From contig NZ_CP101454.1 in the NCBI RefSeq assembly GCF_024362405.1, forward strand, positions 2,852,001 through 2,916,000: DNA of 64,000 nucleotides, read 5' to 3'. The notes below the pieces were generated by a model. The model was not told the origin of the DNA, searched no databases, and worked only from the letters and a program-made list of their open reading frames with translations. A program made the position numbers and the translations under genes. Positions 32,626 to 40,815 of the stretch are shown here, piece by piece; within the stretch, counting starts at the first letter, position 1, and each line of letters opens with the position of its first letter. The stretch is from Halorarius litoreus. Lineage in GTDB: Archaea > Halobacteriota > Halobacteria > Halobacteriales > Haloarculaceae.

Positions 32626-34488
32626 CTACTCCTCGTCGAGCGGCCGGGGCGTCGGCGTCTCGAACGCCTCGGACTCCCGCTCTCGCACTCTGATCCCCTT
32701 CCCTTGGAGGTGCCGGGTTCGCGAGCGCGCGAAGTCCTCTTCCTCCGTGGCACGCGTCGCGAGCACGTACATCCGCGCCTTCCCGACCGGGCGCATCGTC
32801 CGGCCCGCGCGCTGGGCGCCCTGTCGGCGACTCCCGCCGAGCCCAGAGGCGGCGATGGCGACCTCCGCGCCGGGTAGGTCGATGCCCTCGTCGCCCACGC
32901 GCGAGACGACGAGCACCTCCCGCGGGCCGTTGCGGAACTCGTCGAACAGCTTGCGACGGCGGGCGTGCGGCATCTCGCCGGAGACGAACGGGGCGGAGAG
33001 CGCCTCGGCGATGGCTTCACCCTGCTCGATGTACTCGACGAATATCAGGGCCTTCGCGCCGGGATGGTCGTGGAGGATGGCCTGTATCTCCCTCACTTTC
33101 GCGGGGTTCTCTGCAGCGGCCTTCCGCTTCTCGTGGCCGACCGCGTCGCCGTACTCGGCGGCATCGTCGTCGTCGGCCCACGGCACCAGCCGGATCTCGA
33201 TTTCGGGCTCGGCGACGTAGCCGGCGTCGAACAGCGCGGCCCAGTTCGTTCCGATGGGGGGGCCGATGAGCGTGAAGATCTCCTGCTGTTTGTCGTCCTC
33301 GCGGATGGGGGTCGCCGACAGCCCGAGCCGGTGTTTGGCCTGCAGGTCGGCGCTCCGTCGATGGATGGGCGCTGGAATGTGGTGGACCTCGTCGTAGACG
33401 ATGAGCCCCCACTTCCGGTCGTCGAACAGGTGGCGGTGGCGGTCCATCCCCGCAGTCTGGTAGGTGGCGATGGTCACCGGGCGAATCTGCTTCGTCCCGC
33501 CGTGGTACTCGCCGACCTGTTCCGCTGACAGGGAGGTGTGTTCGAGGATGGTCTCCTTCCACTGGGCCGCGAGTTCGCGACCCGGCACGAGCACGAGCGT
33601 CTCACCCTCGATGGCGGCCATGACGCCCATAGCAGCGACGGTCTTGCCGGAACCCGGCGGCCCAACCAGAATGCCCGACCGCTTCTCGATGAAGCGGCTC
33701 ACCCACTCCTGCTGGTAGTCACGGAGGTCGACACGCAGTTCGACGGGCAAGTCGTCGCCCGTCTCCAGATGTCGCGTGTCGAGCACGGGGTAGCCCGCCT
33801 CGTAGAGCGCTCGCTTCACGTCGGCCACGGAGTCGTCGGCGATCCACGCCTCCGTGTCGGAGATGAGCGCGCGCAGTTGCCCCTCCTCGAGTTCCTGTTT
33901 CGCGATGTTTCCCATCAGGTCCGCGCTCTTCGCTTCCAGCACCGTGTAGCCGTCGTCGTGGGTGTAGAGCCGGAACTTCCGGGCGCGCTCCCACTGGCCG
34001 CGGACCCACTCTTCGAGGTTCTCGCTCCGCTGGCCGAGCGCCTGTCGCATCGTCCGCTGGAGCCCCTCGAACTGGTCGTACGGCGCGCTCCAGACGTCTT
34101 CCTGACGGACCTCGTAGATGTACCCCTCCTCGCGGTTGGCGTCCGCCAGATGGGAGAACTGTGAGAGCTGCGCCCGGGTGAACTGCGACGGCTGGTCGAC
34201 GACGACCTCCCGGCGCTTGGGGAACACGACGACCCGCTCGCGGTCGGCAGTCTCCTTGTAGTCGCTCGGGAACCACACCGTCGGGTCGCGCTCGACGTCG
34301 GCCGACTGGATTCGGCCCGTTGCTGCGAGCTGTTCGAGCGCCGCGAGCGCCTCCGTCTGCGAGCAGCCGAGGTCGCGTGCCACCTCGCTCGCGGTGACGA
34401 CCGGGCGCCCGAACGACTCCAGCGCGTCGTAGAAGGCGTCGAGTGGGAGGTCGGGGGTGTCGGGGGGCGACGAATCCTCTTCGGTCAC
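32626..34488 (-). CDS. XPB/Rad25-like DEAD/H-box helicase
   Basis: About 620 residues. The N-terminal region (a wHTH-like DALESFGRPVVTASEVARDL plus a damage-recognition-like domain) precedes superfamily 2 helicase motifs: LRDYQQEWVSRFIEKRSGIL with VGPPGSGKTVAAM (Q, I), ATYQTAGMDRHRHLF (Ib), VYDEVHHIPA (II, DEVH), RLGLSATPIREDD (III), ALIFVEYIEQGEAIAEAL (IV), VVSRVGDEGIDLPGAEVAIA (V) and RRQGAQRAGRTMRPVGKARM (VI). In archaea XPB works with Bax1 nuclease; no Bax1 is beside it here. GTG at 34488 (MTEEDSSPPD) is chosen over a TTG at 34515. Confidence 0.92.
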   Translation of the reverse strand: MTEEDSSPPDTPDLPLDAFYDALESFGRPVVTASEVARDLGCSQTEALAALEQLAATGRIQSADVERDPTVWFPSDYKETADRERVVVFPKRREVVVDQPSQFTRAQLSQFSHLADANREEGYIYEVRQEDVWSAPYDQFEGLQRTMRQALGQRSENLEEWVRGQWERARKFRLYTHDDGYTVLEAKSADLMGNIAKQELEEGQLRALISDTEAWIADDSVADVKRALYEAGYPVLDTRHLETGDDLPVELRVDLRDYQQEWVSRFIEKRSGILVGPPGSGKTVAAMGVMAAIEGETLVLVPGRELAAQWKETILEHTSLSAEQVGEYHGGTKQIRPVTIATYQTAGMDRHRHLFDDRKWGLIVYDEVHHIPAPIHRRSADLQAKHRLGLSATPIREDDKQQEIFTLIGPPIGTNWAALFDAGYVAEPEIEIRLVPWADDDDAAEYGDAVGHEKRKAAAENPAKVREIQAILHDHPGAKALIFVEYIEQGEAIAEALSAPFVSGEMPHARRRKLFDEFRNGPREVLVVSRVGDEGIDLPGAEVAIAASGLGGSRRQGAQRAGRTMRPVGKARMYVLATRATEEEDFARSRTRHLQGKGIRVRERESEAFETPTPRPLDEE

Positions 34489-34593
34489 TGCCCGAGGTAG
34501 GGAGCCGACGGACAAAAGCGGCGTGCGTTCCCGCCCGGTGTGCGCCGGCGAGTCACGATACGTTCATCTCCACCGACGTGTTCCTGTACCGGC

Positions 34594-35166
34594 ATGACCC
34601 CGTCGCCCTCCCGTCGGCGTTTTCTCGCCACAGCCGGTGCCGCGAGCACGGCTGCGCTCGCCGGGTGCACGTCGTTCGCGCGCCGTGTCAGCCCTCGCTA
34701 CGAGGTCACGACGCAGCCGTCGATCGGAGAGACCCACATCACGTTCTTCGACGGGCGCTCTCAACTCGCGAACGTCACCGTCCGGGTCGGCTCCCCAGCG
34801 TACGGCCCCGCTCGAGTGGAAACGCTCTATTCAGGTGGTGTCGACCAGTTGCTCGACTACCGGCTTCGGCTCCGCCCACGAACGCCCGACGGAACGCCGT
34901 GTAACGTCGCGTTGCGCCGCCCCGAAGCCGGCTTCCCCGAGTTCCGGTTCGGTCCGGCACCCGACTACGACTGGACCGAGTTCGTGGTCGACGAGTTCGA
35001 CGGCGGCTGGCGCGGTACCTTCGGCGTCGGCTTCGACATCACGCCGTGGGAGCCAACCGACCGAGTGACGCTCGACGTCGACCTGCGGGCGACGGTCTCT
35101 GACAGTAGTGTTCTGCGACCGTTCGTCGTCGAGGCGCGGACCGAAGCCGAGAGCCGCGCCGTCTGA
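34594..35166 (+). CDS. Tat lipoprotein, function unknown
   Basis: A 190-residue exported lipoprotein. MTPSPSRRRFLATAGAASTA has a twin-arginine motif (SRRRFLAT), and AALAGCTSFA is a lipobox with Cys25 as the lipid-modified residue. The mature part is beta-rich (YEVTTQPSIGETHITFFDG, NVTVRVGSPAYGPARVETL, FDITPWEPTDRVTLDVDLRA). I do not recognise the domain. It is anchored outside the membrane. Monocistronic, convergent with comB. Confidence 0.8.
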   Translation: MTPSPSRRRFLATAGAASTAALAGCTSFARRVSPRYEVTTQPSIGETHITFFDGRSQLANVTVRVGSPAYGPARVETLYSGGVDQLLDYRLRLRPRTPDGTPCNVALRRPEAGFPEFRFGPAPDYDWTEFVVDEFDGGWRGTFGVGFDITPWEPTDRVTLDVDLRATVSDSSVLRPFVVEARTEAESRAV

Positions 35167-35181
35167 GCGTCGTGCCCTGAA

Positions 35182-35958
35182 TCAGTCCGCCGTCTGCCCT
35201 TCTGTGGCGGCACCGCCGCCCGTCCGTGCGATGTCCACGAGCGACTCGCCGACGAGCTTGGGGACGATCCGACTGCTGTTGATGTTCATGGCGTAGTCGA
35301 GGACGTCCCGGCGGCGAACCTCGTGCTTCTCGACGTAGTCGGCCCCCTTCGCGGTCTTCAACTGCTTCCGAAACAGCTCGCGCTCGGTCTCCGAGAGCGG
35401 GAGGCCGTCCAGTTCGCGGCTGATGAGCGTCGCGCCGATGTGGTCCTCGACGGCGACGGTACCGCGCGACCCCGAGCTCACGAGGTGGACGTCGCCCTCC
35501 TGGGTCCGGAGGTGTGCGGCGAGCGCCGCGGCGTTCATCGTCGACCCGACGTAGACCGTGACGTTCTCTCTGCCGACGGCCCGGAGCTTGGCGACCGCAC
35601 GCCCCCCGTTCGAGGACGTCATGCTCGCCGGGCGGCCGTCGAGGTCGAGCCGCTGGACGTAGCTGGGGGAGTTGAAGAAGTCGTACCCATCGGTCGGCTC
35701 GTAGCTCTCGGTGGGGCTCCCACCGATTTTCGCGCGGGGATTCGACTCTCGGTAGGCGAACTCCTCGCCGCGTTCGTCGGTGATGTGGACGTGCGTGGCA
35801 CCGTTCGCCAGCAACTCGATGACCGTGTTCGAGAAGTGGAGCGTGTCGATGACGACGTAGTTTCCGGGTGGGAGTGTCGCCGGAATCTCCTCACACCGCT
35901 CGATGAGCCGTTCGTCGAGCCCGCGTCCCGACCCGTCGTCCGCGTTGGCGTCGGTCAT
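35182..35958 (-). CDS. comB: 2-phosphosulfolactate phosphatase-like protein (ComB family)
   Basis: A 258-residue member of the ComB family. GNYVVIDTLHFSNTVIELLA, then NGATHVHITDERGEEFAYRE, KIGGSPTESYEPTDGYDFFN, SPSYVQRLDLDGRPASMTSS, NGGRAVAKLRAVGRENVTVY and FGATLISRELDG-like HIGATLISRELDGLPLSETE match the order of ComB motifs. ComB makes sulfolactate for coenzyme M in methanogens; haloarchaea lack CoM methanogenesis, so here the role could be sulfolactate or another phospho-substrate (inference). The AT-rich divergent spacer to the ATP-grasp gene holds a GATATATATC-like TATA. Confidence 0.82.
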   Translation of the reverse strand: MTDANADDGSGRGLDERLIERCEEIPATLPPGNYVVIDTLHFSNTVIELLANGATHVHITDERGEEFAYRESNPRAKIGGSPTESYEPTDGYDFFNSPSYVQRLDLDGRPASMTSSNGGRAVAKLRAVGRENVTVYVGSTMNAAALAAHLRTQEGDVHLVSSGSRGTVAVEDHIGATLISRELDGLPLSETERELFRKQLKTAKGADYVEKHEVRRRDVLDYAMNINSSRIVPKLVGESLVDIARTGGGAATEGQTAD

Positions 35959-36099
35959 TGTCCGATGTAGCACCGTAGCCGCTCTAGCGGATATATATCT
36001 AGCCTGGGGTTCACTATATAGAACACCCGAGCGGGAATCGGTCGAGTCGGGGGTGGCGGGAACAACCGCTTTGTCCCCGCCGGTCCTCTGGTCGCGGAC

Positions 36100-36876
36100 G
36101 TGAGCGCAACGCAACTGCACGTCGGTCTCATCTGCTCGCCGGAGCACACGGTGTTCCAGCAGGTCACCGAAGAGCTCCAGCGTCGTGGCCTGCGCGTGAC
36201 GTTCTTCGAGCCCGGTGTCGCGCTCTCGCAGGACACACTCGCCGACCTCGACCTCCTCGTGAACAAGAAACCGCGGTTCGAGTCGGTTCGCGCGCTGGAG
36301 GATGCCGAGCGCCTCGGTGTGGCGACGTGGAACGACCCCACCGTCACGCGGTTGTTCATCAACCGTCTCTCCCACCTCGGCGCACTGGAGGCGGTCGGGT
36401 TCACGGTCCCGGAAACGCACCTCGACTGCCCGGACGGCGAGTACGTCGCCAAACGGTTCTTTGACGTCGAGGACACGCCCGAACTGAACGGCGAGGGCGA
36501 CCTCTATCAGCCGCTGCTCCCGTTCGACGGCATCGATCACAAGTACTACGCTGTCGACGACGGCGACCACATCCACACGGCCGTCACGCTGGTCGAGTCG
36601 AAGCTCTTCGGCGACCGGACGTATCTCCGTCGTGGGACGGTCGACCCCGTGGTCGACGAGGGCATCCGCCGACTCATCCAGCGGACGGGAGTCCGCGCGC
36701 TCGGCGTGGACGTCGTCTACGTCGACGACGAACCGGTCGCCATCGACGCCAACGTCGCGACGAGCTTCCGACACGCCGACCTGGAGACGCCGCTCATCGA
36801 CTCTATCGAGCGGTCTGCTCGCGGCTGGCCGGGAGCGGACGAGCGGCAGAAACGGTCGACCAGCGACCGACAGTAA
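36100..36876 (+). CDS. ATP-grasp fold protein (RimK/ITPK-like)
   Basis: A 258-residue protein. The N-terminal half has a Rossmann-like pre-ATP-grasp part (HVGLICSPEHTVFQQVTEEL, LDLLVNKKPRFESVRALEDA, GVATWNDPTVTRLFINRLSH); the C-terminal half has the ATP-grasp pattern: EYVAKRFFDVED (nucleotide lysine), FDGIDHKYYAVDDGDHIHTA, and RALGVDVVYVDDEPVAIDAN with VATSFRHAD (metal-ligand Asp and Asn). The N-terminal layout recalls RimK and the inositol-phosphate kinase ITPK1, so either peptide ligation or phosphotransfer is possible. GTG start. Divergent from comB, which may hint at a linked pathway. Confidence 0.75.
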   Translation: MSATQLHVGLICSPEHTVFQQVTEELQRRGLRVTFFEPGVALSQDTLADLDLLVNKKPRFESVRALEDAERLGVATWNDPTVTRLFINRLSHLGALEAVGFTVPETHLDCPDGEYVAKRFFDVEDTPELNGEGDLYQPLLPFDGIDHKYYAVDDGDHIHTAVTLVESKLFGDRTYLRRGTVDPVVDEGIRRLIQRTGVRALGVDVVYVDDEPVAIDANVATSFRHADLETPLIDSIERSARGWPGADERQKRSTSDRQ

Positions 36877-36935
36877 GGTGTGCTACTGCCCGTGGAACTT
36901 GCGGCTCCGCCGTCGTTGCTCGTCGTCCCGTGGTC

Positions 36936-38234
36936 TCACTCCGTTCCGCCACGCAGTTCGTTCATGTGGTCGATGCGCTGCTGGATGAGGTCCGGCTTCC
37001 CGATGTCGTGGCGGGAGCGGAGGCCCTCCTCGCCGGCGGCCGCGAGCGCGTCCTCTGCGATTTCCTCGGCCTCGGTGATGCTGTCGGCGACGCCCACGAC
37101 GGCGAACGACCGGGAGGTGGTTGTGTAGATGCCGTCCTCGCGGGCGTCGACGCTCGCGTAGAACAGCAGCGCGTCGCCGGCCGACTCCTCGTCGATGGCG
37201 ACCTTCGCGCCCGATACCGGGTCAGTCGGGTAGCCCTCGGGGACGGCGTACTTGCAGACCGTGGCCTGGTGGGCGAACGAGAGTTCCGGGAGGGACTCGC
37301 CGTCGCGCGCCGCGGTGATGACGTCGACGAAGTCCGTCTCCAGAACTGGGAGCGTGTTCATCGCCTCGGGGTCGCCGAACCGGGCGTTGAACTCGACGAT
37401 TTTCGGGCCGACGGCGGTGAGCATGAACTGGCCGTAGAGGATGCCCTTGTACCCGTCCAGTGCCTCGACGACGGCGCGGATGATGTCGACCGCGGCGGTG
37501 TAGTCGTCGGGCGTCATGAACGGCAGTTCGACGGTCGCGTCCGTGTACGAGCCCATCCCGCCCGTGTTCGGCCCCTCGTCGCCCTCGTAGGCACGCTTGT
37601 GGTCCTGGACGGCGGGGGCGGGCCGGACGTCGCCGTTCGCGACGAACGCCTGCACGGTGAACTCCTCGCCGACGAGTCGCTCCTCGAGGACGACGCGGTC
37701 GTAGTCGGAGTCGCGGAGGTACTCCTTGGCTTCCTCGGCGGTACACTGGTCGCCGATGACGCGGACGCCCTTCCCGCCCGTGAGGCCGGCAGGCTTCACC
37801 GCGAGGTCGCCGTCGTACTCGTCGATGAACGCGCAGGCCGACTCCATGTCGTCGAACACCTCGAACGCCGGGTTCCCCGGGATCCCGTGCTCGTCGAGGA
37901 ACCGTCGTTGAAAGCTCTTGTCCGTCTCGATACGGGCCTCCGCCGAGTTCGGGGCGAACGCGTAGACGCCAGCGTCGTCGAGCGCGTCGGAGACGCCCTC
38001 GGCGAGCGGCGACTCGGGGCCGACGACGGCGACGGTCGCCTCGACCGATTCCGCGTAGTCGACCACGGCGTCCGGGTCGGTCTCGTCGAGCTGTTCGAAC
38101 CCGTCGGCCAGAGCCGCGATGCCGGGGTTACGGTTCGACGCGCAGGCGTACAGCGTCGCCTCGGAGTCAGCGACGGCGCTCGCGATGGCGTGTTCCCGCC
38201 CGCCGCCGCCGACGAGCAGAACGGTCTCGCTCAT
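36936..38234 (-). CDS. purD: Phosphoribosylamine-glycine ligase (GAR synthetase)
   Basis: A 432-residue ATP-grasp enzyme of the second step of purine synthesis. MSETVLLVGGGGREHAIASA is the PurD N-terminal signature; VGPESPLAEGVSDALDDAGV, LAVKPAGLTGGKGVRVIGD, LVGEEFTVQAFVANGDVRPA, DEGPNTGGMGSYTD and ILYGQFMLTAVGPKIVEFNA, RFGDPEAMN complete the ATP-grasp and catalytic set. Full length. A TTTACAC element lies about 20-25 bp upstream and a palindrome, shared with purF, 55 bp upstream. Confidence 0.97.
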   Translation of the reverse strand: MSETVLLVGGGGREHAIASAVADSEATLYACASNRNPGIAALADGFEQLDETDPDAVVDYAESVEATVAVVGPESPLAEGVSDALDDAGVYAFAPNSAEARIETDKSFQRRFLDEHGIPGNPAFEVFDDMESACAFIDEYDGDLAVKPAGLTGGKGVRVIGDQCTAEEAKEYLRDSDYDRVVLEERLVGEEFTVQAFVANGDVRPAPAVQDHKRAYEGDEGPNTGGMGSYTDATVELPFMTPDDYTAAVDIIRAVVEALDGYKGILYGQFMLTAVGPKIVEFNARFGDPEAMNTLPVLETDFVDVITAARDGESLPELSFAHQATVCKYAVPEGYPTDPVSGAKVAIDEESAGDALLFYASVDAREDGIYTTTSRSFAVVGVADSITEAEEIAEDALAAAGEEGLRSRHDIGKPDLIQQRIDHMNELRGGTE

Positions 38235-38286
38235 ACCCGTGTGACCACGACACGAGAGTGTAAAGGTTGCTTTGTCGGTGGGCAGA

Positions 38287-38306
38287 GATGCACACGTTCG
38301 TGCATC
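38287..38306. promoter_or_regulatory. Candidate purine operator upstream of purD
   Basis: GATGCAC-ACGTTC-GTGCATC is a perfect 7-bp inverted repeat. Its core TGCACACGTTCGTGCA (38289-38304) matches the element upstream of purF (59080-59095) at 14 of 16 positions in the same relation to the gene, and begins 55 bp before the purD start. Confidence 0.6.
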
Positions 38307-38401
38307 GCGTGGCGAGAGGGGCAGGGGCTATCTCCCCACTCTGCCTCCGACCTTCGTCCACCGCGGGCAAGGGCTTTCCACCACGCGCCCCACGCCAGCA
38401 C

Positions 38402-39049
38402 ATGGAGTGGGTCGACTGCAGCCAGCCCTTCGACGCGAGCGCCGAACACGGGTCGACACCTGCACCGGAGTTCGAAGAACTCGCGACCGCGGCCGACGAC
38501 GGCGTGAACGTCCAGTGGTACGGCGCGACGACCCACACCGGCACGCACGTCGACGCACCACGGCACTTCGTACCCGAGGGCCCGACCATCGACGACCTGC
38601 CGCTCGACCGGTTCGCGGGGCCGGGTGTGGTGTTGGACGTGGACTCGGAGGCGCCCGAGCCAATCGACGCCGACGCGCTCGCCGCTGCCGAGGGCTCGGT
38701 CGACCCCGGTGACATCGTCCTCGTCCGGACGGGGTGGGGCGACCGCTACGGCACCCCCAAGTACGCCCGCTATCCGTGGCTCACAGCAGCGGCGGCCGAC
38801 TGGCTCGCCACCCGAGAGGTGAAACTACTGGGTATCGACACTCGGAGCCCCGACCGCCCGCGTTCGATGCGCCCCGACGACTGGGACGCCTACCCCGTCC
38901 ACCGGACCCTGTTACCAGCGGGTACGCTCATCGCGGAGAATCTCTATCTCCCGGAGACACTAGCCGGCGAACGCGCCGAAGTCGTCGGCTTTCCCATCAA
39001 CGTTCGCGGCGGCGACGGCGCACCCGCCCGGTTCGTCGTTCGTCGCTAG
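38402..39049 (+). CDS. Cyclase family protein (kynurenine formamidase-like)
   Basis: A 215-residue metal-dependent hydrolase. QWYGATTHTGTHVDAPRHFV carries the family metal motif HxGTHxDxPxH; GDIVLVRTGWGDRYGTPKYA, AADWLATREVKLLGIDTRSP (the DTxSxD-like site), VHRTLLPAGTLIAENLYLPE and GFPINVRGGDGAPARFVV (final strand) follow. Family members include kynurenine formamidase, isatin hydrolase and putative cyclases; the substrate here is open. ATG 38402. Its stop overlaps the convergent acyl-CoA synthetase stop. Confidence 0.88.
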   Translation: MEWVDCSQPFDASAEHGSTPAPEFEELATAADDGVNVQWYGATTHTGTHVDAPRHFVPEGPTIDDLPLDRFAGPGVVLDVDSEAPEPIDADALAAAEGSVDPGDIVLVRTGWGDRYGTPKYARYPWLTAAAADWLATREVKLLGIDTRSPDRPRSMRPDDWDAYPVHRTLLPAGTLIAENLYLPETLAGERAEVVGFPINVRGGDGAPARFVVRR

Positions 39050-40719
39050 TCTCGCACTTCCTGCTCCTTGAGTGAGGCGCGCCGGACCTTCCCCGTCGAG
39101 GTCTTCGGCAGTTCGTCGACGAACGCGATTTCTCGCGGGTACTCGTACTTCGCGAGCCGGTCGCGGACGTGTTGCCGCAGGGACGCACGGGTTTCGTCCG
39201 TGGCGTCGTAGCCAGCGGCGAGCACGACGAACGCCTTGGGAACCTCGCCGCGCTCGTCGTCGGGGGCGCCGATGACGGCGGCGTCGGCGACGGCCGCGTG
39301 GCCCGAGAGGGACTCCTCGATTTCGGTGGGCCCGATGCGGTAGCCGGCGGAGATGATGACGTCGTCCTTCCGGCTCTCGAAGACGAGGTAGCCGTCTTCG
39401 CCGAGCCACCCGAGGTCCTCGGTGAGCAGCCAGCCGTTCTGCACCTTCGAAGCGGTCTTCTCGGGCTTGCCCCAGTACTCCTTGAAACAGACCGGATTCC
39501 CCGCGTAGCGCAGCGCGATTTCGCCGACCTCCCCCGACGGAACGGTCGCTTCGGCCGTCTCCGGGTCGACGATTGCTACCTCGTGGCCCGGTCCGGCTTT
39601 CCCGATTTTCCCCTCGCGGAACTCCAGCAGGGCGGTGCAGTCGCCGACGAGCATGTTCGCCTCGGTCTGGCCGTATCCCTCGTGGACGACCGCACCATCG
39701 AACGTGTCGGCGGCCCAGTCGACGATGCTCTGTCCGAGCGACTCGCCGCCGCCCGCCACCACGCGAACCGAATCGAGCGTGAACTGGTCCGTGTCGTCCA
39801 CACGCATCATCATCCGCAGGGCGGTCGGCGGGCCGAAGAAGTTCGTCACTGAGTAGCGGTCGATAACCTCGAAGGCGACCTCGGGATCGAACTCGCCGCC
39901 ACGGTAGGCGACCACCGGTTTGCCGTAGTAGAGGCCTGGAATCACGACGTCGAACAGTGAGGCGATCCACGCCCACTCGGCGGGTGTCCAGAACACGTCG
40001 TCCTCGCGGAGTTCCATGTTCCCGAAGGTGGTGAGGAACAGCGGGAGATGACCCAGGAGCATCCGATGGGCGTGGCGGACCCCCTTCGGGTCGCCCGTGG
40101 TTCCGGAGGTGTAGATGATGATGGCGTCGGCTTCGGCGTCAGTGTCGACCGTCTCGAACTCGTCGCTGTACTCGTCGATGGCGTCCCAGAGGTCGACCTC
40201 GTCGGGGTGGTCGTCGACCGCGCCGACCGTGAGCGTGGTGTCGAGCGCGTCCAGCGAGGCGCGGGCCTCGCGTACGTTCTCGACGTTCGACTCGTCGACC
40301 ACGACCGCGACCGCGTCCGCGTCGGCGAGTCGGTACCCGACGGCATCCGGGCCGAACAGAGTGCTGAGCGGGACGGAGACCGCACCCAGTTTCCAGCAGG
40401 CGACGTGCGCGAAGACGGTCTCGGGACACTGGGGGGCGTTCACGCCGACGCGGTCGCCGCGTTCGACGCCCTGTGCACGGAGGTAGTTGGCGAGGCGGTT
40501 CGTCACGGCCGCTAGGTCGGCGTAGGTGTAGGTGGCTTCGTCCCCGTCGGCGTCGAGCGCATGCAGAGCAACACGCTCCTCGTCGTCGGCCCAACGGTCA
40601 CAGACGTACGCGGCCATGTTGAACCGCTCAGGAACCTCCCACTCGAACGTCGCACAGAGGTCGTCGTAGCTCCCGCACTCCTGCTCGTAGAAGTGGTACG
40701 CGTCGAGTCGTTCGGTCAT
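39046..40719 (-). CDS. AMP-forming acyl-CoA synthetase
   Basis: A 557-residue adenylate-forming enzyme. AIIIYTSGTTGDPKGVRHAH is the P-loop (A3), VVHEGYGQTEANMLVGDC the A5 motif, GWLLTEDLGWLGEDGYLVFE (A7) and SRKDDVIISAGYRIGPTEIE (A8) follow, and LPKTSTGKVRRASLKEQEV carries the A10 lysine. The N-terminus (YHFYEQECGSYDDLCATFEW, VPERFNMAAYVCDRWADDEE) resembles medium-chain/benzoate-type acyl-CoA synthetases. Activates an organic acid to its CoA thioester; exact acid unknown. ATG 40719. Confidence 0.92.
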   Translation of the reverse strand: MTERLDAYHFYEQECGSYDDLCATFEWEVPERFNMAAYVCDRWADDEERVALHALDADGDEATYTYADLAAVTNRLANYLRAQGVERGDRVGVNAPQCPETVFAHVACWKLGAVSVPLSTLFGPDAVGYRLADADAVAVVVDESNVENVREARASLDALDTTLTVGAVDDHPDEVDLWDAIDEYSDEFETVDTDAEADAIIIYTSGTTGDPKGVRHAHRMLLGHLPLFLTTFGNMELREDDVFWTPAEWAWIASLFDVVIPGLYYGKPVVAYRGGEFDPEVAFEVIDRYSVTNFFGPPTALRMMMRVDDTDQFTLDSVRVVAGGGESLGQSIVDWAADTFDGAVVHEGYGQTEANMLVGDCTALLEFREGKIGKAGPGHEVAIVDPETAEATVPSGEVGEIALRYAGNPVCFKEYWGKPEKTASKVQNGWLLTEDLGWLGEDGYLVFESRKDDVIISAGYRIGPTEIEESLSGHAAVADAAVIGAPDDERGEVPKAFVVLAAGYDATDETRASLRQHVRDRLAKYEYPREIAFVDELPKTSTGKVRRASLKEQEVRD

Positions 40720-40815
40720 CGTCTGCTGTTCCACGCCACGTGATAACAAGGTTCGTGTCGCTCCACCGAGAGCCGGAAGGCTGGGACTTAGGGACACCAA
40801 TCACTTACACAGAGT

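Noticed and set aside
34489-34515. TTG start nine codons upstream for the XPB-like helicase
   Set aside because: TTG is rare as a start here and the first nine residues are not family-like; GTG 34488 suits better, though not proven.
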